From the NCBI RefSeq assembly GCF_964355755.1, contig NC_092675.1, positions 627,001 to 687,000 of the forward strand: DNA of 60,000 nt. Direction: 5' to 3'. Both the position numbers and the translations under genes were made by a program. The stretch is from Antedon mediterranea. Its lineage: Eukaryota > Echinodermata > Crinoidea > Comatulida > Antedonidae. The first letter of the stretch is position 1. Each line of letters starts with the position of its first letter. Under the pieces are notes generated by a model that saw nothing but the letters and a program-made list of their open reading frames with translations, was not told the DNA's origin and made no database searches. This document shows positions 56,401 through 60,000 of this stretch, in pieces.

Positions 56401-58598
56401 AATATTTACCAAAATTGTTGAAAATGTAAAAAGGGGAATTTTGTTATTACTGTAAATGTTTAATATTTATAGGTTTTGCAAGATGACAAAGATGCACAAT
56501 TTTATTGAAGCAAAACAGTGTGAATTAAAATATTATTAAGCAATAACAAATATGCCACATAATCTATGTACAGTATTATATACAGTATAATATTAATGTA
56601 CCAGCGAAAACAAACCAAAAATATATTAAATATTATCTGTTTTCACAAGCATTAGAAAGCTTGCATAAACAGATTTAAGCTGATCCAAATAATATCAGTT
56701 TTAACCTTTAATGTGCGATCAGTTTACTCTTTTATATCTACATGTGATAACTCTTAAAATACTGCACTTTTGATGGTTTTCAGAGATATACATCTGAACA
56801 GAAAGACAACACAAGTATGAGATAGAGACTATACTGTAGCTGAATTATCATGAGGAACAGCCAGGCATGTTCATTATTACTGTAGCAATTATTAAAATTA
56901 AATTTCAATAAAAAATTATAACAATACAACATAAATAATTTTAATAGTACCACAGTATGCACAAAGACGACTCAAAATATGCCCAGCGATAGTTTACGCC
57001 TACATGGCGAATCAAAGCGAAAATTGTTACACTATAAACAATTTATTTAAAAAAAAAATGTAAATTCAGGTTTAAAAATAACATTATAGACCTACATTTT
57101 ATGGATTCCTACTGTAATCTTAGGAATACTGAACTAGGCCTTGGGATGGGGGTGGAAGGGGACGCCTTTATCAAGTGAATCACAATTAAAAGAGCTAACT
57201 GTAAACAACAAGATATATCAAGAAAAGAAAATGTGTAAACATACTGTACAGATTGAGTTATAATATATAATGGTTACTAGTAAATATGGCTTTTGTTTTT
57301 GTCGTCATTGGCCTGATGCTACTGTAGCTTGTAATTTGGGAGAGTCCTTTGAAAGCAGTTGAAAGATACTGTTGAACACCCACCAAATCCGTCAAGTGTA
57401 CGGCCTGATACTCAATTGATATCAATATGTCAAAATTGGTGAAACAAAATCATTTTATTTAAAAAATACTCTATACATGCAATGATTTGGTTTGTATGAT
57501 GACTTTTAAGCGTGTATGTCAGGAAACAATATTTACAATCATAGAATTGCCTACACAGAACTATATAGCTGTTACTTATTAACTTCTGTTTTGAATACCA
57601 ATGTTTGTTACTAGAATCAAACATATGTTTCAATATATACATGGTACCAACAATTTGATTTTACCATGTGTTATGCACTAAACTTTAGTTACAATGAATT
57701 AACATTCTTAAAATACAAAATAAATAAATAATAGACCTCGGGCTATATAATAGACCTAAAAGGTAATATTAGTGTACAAGAATTTAACAATACAGTTGGA
57801 CAGCATATGGTAATTGCAGATAATAATGTCCATAAATACCAGTACTGTAAACCACAACAATTAATGCTCTATTATATTACTTCTTTCTTATTAGTTGACC
57901 TTGTGTGTAATGTATTTATAGTAAATAATGGAACTCATTGGAAATAAAGTCAACCACTTAATTTTAATGTCAACTTAATACATGTACTTTAATGTAATCC
58001 CAATATTCTTTTGAAATCATTGTATGTATTGTATTTTACATAAAAGATATCGAATAAAGTCAACCTATAAACTTGATGTTAATCGCAACTATAAGTACTA
58101 TACAGCAATTAAACTTTAAAGAAGAAAAAAAATGACATACCAAGTAAGTCATACATTACATGATTTAGTTTAATGTTGGTTCAATTGGGTTTGCTATGTA
58201 TTTTGGAGGTTCACGGTAGTTTTCAGGGTTTAGCAGCAGCAGCTAATTACTGATGACAATACAGTATCAAGCTACTCAACGTTATGCAGTCATAATATAA
58301 CCTACTGTATTAGTTCCAAGAACATCAACATTATGTGAATAATCAATATTTTTCTATTTGGAATAATCTACTGAAAACCAGGATATTTTGCCATTGACAC
58401 TTCATAAACCTATACAATATGTACTGTTTTCTGATTTTATTTCTGTATGTCAAGGGCTTCCCAGTGGCATAACGCAGTGGGCAGAGGCCCCTAGTTTAGC
58501 ACTCCTAAGAGGCCCTTAAATGGTACTGTACAGTAGTTTGGGACTGCTCATGTTCTGGGGACACCGGTTTTTGTCAGACACAGTAGCCCTCATAGCAT
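56401..58598 (-). other. presumed intron of the membrane-protein gene
   Basis: No exon was firmly found. Two stop-free minus-strand stretches with protein-like composition (about 57,258-57,425 and 58,165-58,242) lack a consistent donor and acceptor pair in the right phase. Confidence 0.35.
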
Positions 58599-58906
58599 AA
58601 GGGCGTGTGGCGCAGTGTGTTGACGCTGGATTACCAATTGTGAGGTGGTGGTTTGAATCCAACTCTCACCGCATTGCTTGTATCCTTAGGCAAGGCACTT
58701 ACATTTGCCTACCCATGTATGTGTATAAAATTGGTACCGGTTACTGTAGATCAAGACACAACTTTGATTATCCTGCATTATGGGAGTATGTTTCTATATG
58801 TGTTTGATCAAAAAAATGACCGGGGTAATAATGTTATATAAAGTGCCTTTGAGCATGATTACTCATGAAAAGGGCACTATATAAATGTATTATTATTATT
58901 ATTATA
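58599..58906 (+). mobile_element. complete tRNA-derived SINE
   Basis: The head GGGCGTGTGGCGCAGTGTG holds an A box (TGGCGCAGTGTG, 58,608-58,619). GGTTTGAATCC at 58,650-58,660 is a B box, at tRNA-like spacing. A body of about 150 bp follows, then a LINE-like 3' segment, GTGCCTTTGAGCATGATTAC, and GGGCACTATATAAATG, ending in (TAT)n. tRNA head, body, LINE-related tail and microsatellite end are the full architecture of a SINE mobilised by an L2/CR1-group LINE. Small open frames inside it are fortuitous. Confidence 0.88.
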
Positions 58907-60000
58907 CAATGAACCCAAATCATTCAATATTTGATTTAATATAAAAATTGTAAATAGACTACTAAACAAAGAAATACAATCAAATAAATAAAATTACAGT
59001 AGCAAAGGCCTACTGTGAATCTGGGTTGAGGCAGGGGAATGTCGAGCTACCTAAACCTTTGCATTATAATTTCACCCCTGACATTAATGCTTTACATGTA
59101 ACCCCAGAAGCCTCTTAATACTGTTTTACTGCAAATACAATTTACATTCCCTAAAATTACGTGCGTTACAGTAAACTACAGTTTATTCATTCCTATAGGT
59201 TTCCAATTTTCTGTCTTTCAAAATCGAAACTTTCAAAATGGGAAATGCTATTGATATTTCCACAGTTGATTTATGCGTCCTGGGTATGACTGGCAGTGTA
59301 TAAGAATCCTGCTAACCTGGATTAACAGGCAATAGCACAATGTACCAGTGTTCTCCCCAAGATTCACATCAAGCGTCACGCTTCCGCCCCCGGGGGGAGG
59401 ACCATTCCGACACTAAGTCCCACCCATGTATATAAGAATCCTGCTAACCTGGATAAACAGGCAATAACACAATGTACTGTAGTATTCAAAGAAAAAGACA
59501 CAAACCATAAGTGGTGTTGGTAGTGCAGCTAGCTTACCTGGATAAACCGACATTGGCCTATTCCCTCCGAGACGAGAGCTACAACTCGAATACAATTTTA
59601 CAGAACACCCCTATCAGATAATGGTACATTCCATAAACCCCTGCCATAACGTGGTAGCATCCCAACACAACCATATCATTTAGAAAATTCCCTTAACAAA
59701 AATGGTACAGTCCACAAACCATGCCCCATGTGGAAGAATCAGAGACACACACCAATATTCTCATTTTCTTTTCCAGAGGCTTGTCCGAGGGATAAGACAG
59801 GAGGGTTGTTTATTTTCATGGAAAATAAATATACTCTTTTTTATTCAGCTTTAGCTAGGCACGAACTATAGTGATATAGTGCTAGTAATTGTTTTGAAGG
59901 TACAATGTGATTATTAGTACTTTGCTTTTCTTCTGTGTTGTATTGATTAGAAAAAAATGTGCAATTCTTAGAAAATCACTCTCACAACATTCAAACAATG
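58907..60000. other. presumed intronic or intergenic DNA with a short duplication
   Basis: ATAAGAATCCTGCTAACCTGG followed by A(T/A)TAAACAGGCAATA-type sequence occurs at about 59,300 and again at about 59,433; a third, partial match (TTACCTGGATAAACCG) lies at 59,535. A small G+C-rich island with CCCCCGGGGGG is at 59,387-59,397. No coding exon was accepted. Confidence 0.45.

Noticed and set aside
57258-57425. Minus-strand stop-free stretch (YQAVHLTDLVGVQQYLSTAF...) as an upstream exon of the membrane-protein gene
   Set aside because: The available donors are weak and leave the wrong phase to join the exon at 56,385. The acceptor is also poor.
58165-58242. Minus-strand segment reading NPENYREPPKYIANPIEPTLN then stop, with an AATTAG acceptor
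   Set aside because: It is only 25 codons and has its own stop upstream of the real terminal exon. It would need alternative 3' exon use, for which there is no other sign.
58601-58675. Functional tRNA gene at the SINE head
   Set aside because: A and B boxes are present, but the cloverleaf is not complete and a SINE body with LINE-like tail follows directly.

Overview
This window is A+T-rich (roughly two thirds by eye), gene-poor animal DNA. Genes split by GT-AG introns, L2/CR1-type and Tx1/L1-type LINE fragments, a tRNA-derived SINE, palindromic MITEs and many minisatellites make it clearly a metazoan nuclear genome. The palindrome TAGGCCTA recurs throughout and the only recognisable receptor is prostanoid-type. 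I infer a marine invertebrate deuterostome, probably an echinoderm, but the sequence alone does not fix the species.

Layout. 1-331: a decayed copy of the 5' end of 28S rRNA. 332-7,000: non-coding, with a degenerate TTTGGACGACG repeat field, small tandem arrays and LINE 3'-end scraps. 7,024-7,905 (minus): a large exon covering TM1-TM6 of a prostaglandin E receptor (EP4-like), ending at a GTAAGT donor; the TM7/C-tail exon was not found. 9,200-19,700: mostly minisatellites (a mosaic array, a near-perfect 23-bp array, 34-bp and 26-bp arrays) plus a Tx1/L1-type ORF2 remnant (minus, about 17,263-18,880). 20,461-20,496: a perfect 16-bp-stem hairpin. 23,163-24,318: a 22-bp satellite interrupted by a LINE 3'-end insertion. 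26,660-27,070: a CpG-bearing segment with perfect CRE and E2F-type sites, the best promoter candidate.

29,600-52,600 is a repeat-dominated block. It holds five full and one partial member of a 130-170 bp palindromic MITE (family A, ends AGCTCTGTCTACACTATC), four members of a second palindromic MITE (family B, ends AAGCTTGGTTCCCACT), three copies of a (CCGA)n-containing repeat (family C), a CR1-group LINE 3' end and an L2-like LINE 3' end. The L2-like LINE lies inside a family B MITE with a 6-bp target duplication. 51,100-60,000 is best read as the 3' part of an unidentified gene on the minus strand: its last coding exon (55,884-56,385) encodes a basic stretch, one transmembrane helix and an acidic serine-rich tail. 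A complete tRNA-derived SINE sits at 58,599-58,906.

Only two host coding exons are supported (the receptor and the membrane protein), and both belong to genes that run beyond what is recognisable here. The other coding-like sequence is 5'-truncated retrotransposon. No operon, CRISPR array, virus or other multi-gene system was seen. The most informative features are the nested insertions, the two MITE families, the promoter-like cluster near 26.7 kb and the unidentified membrane-protein exon.
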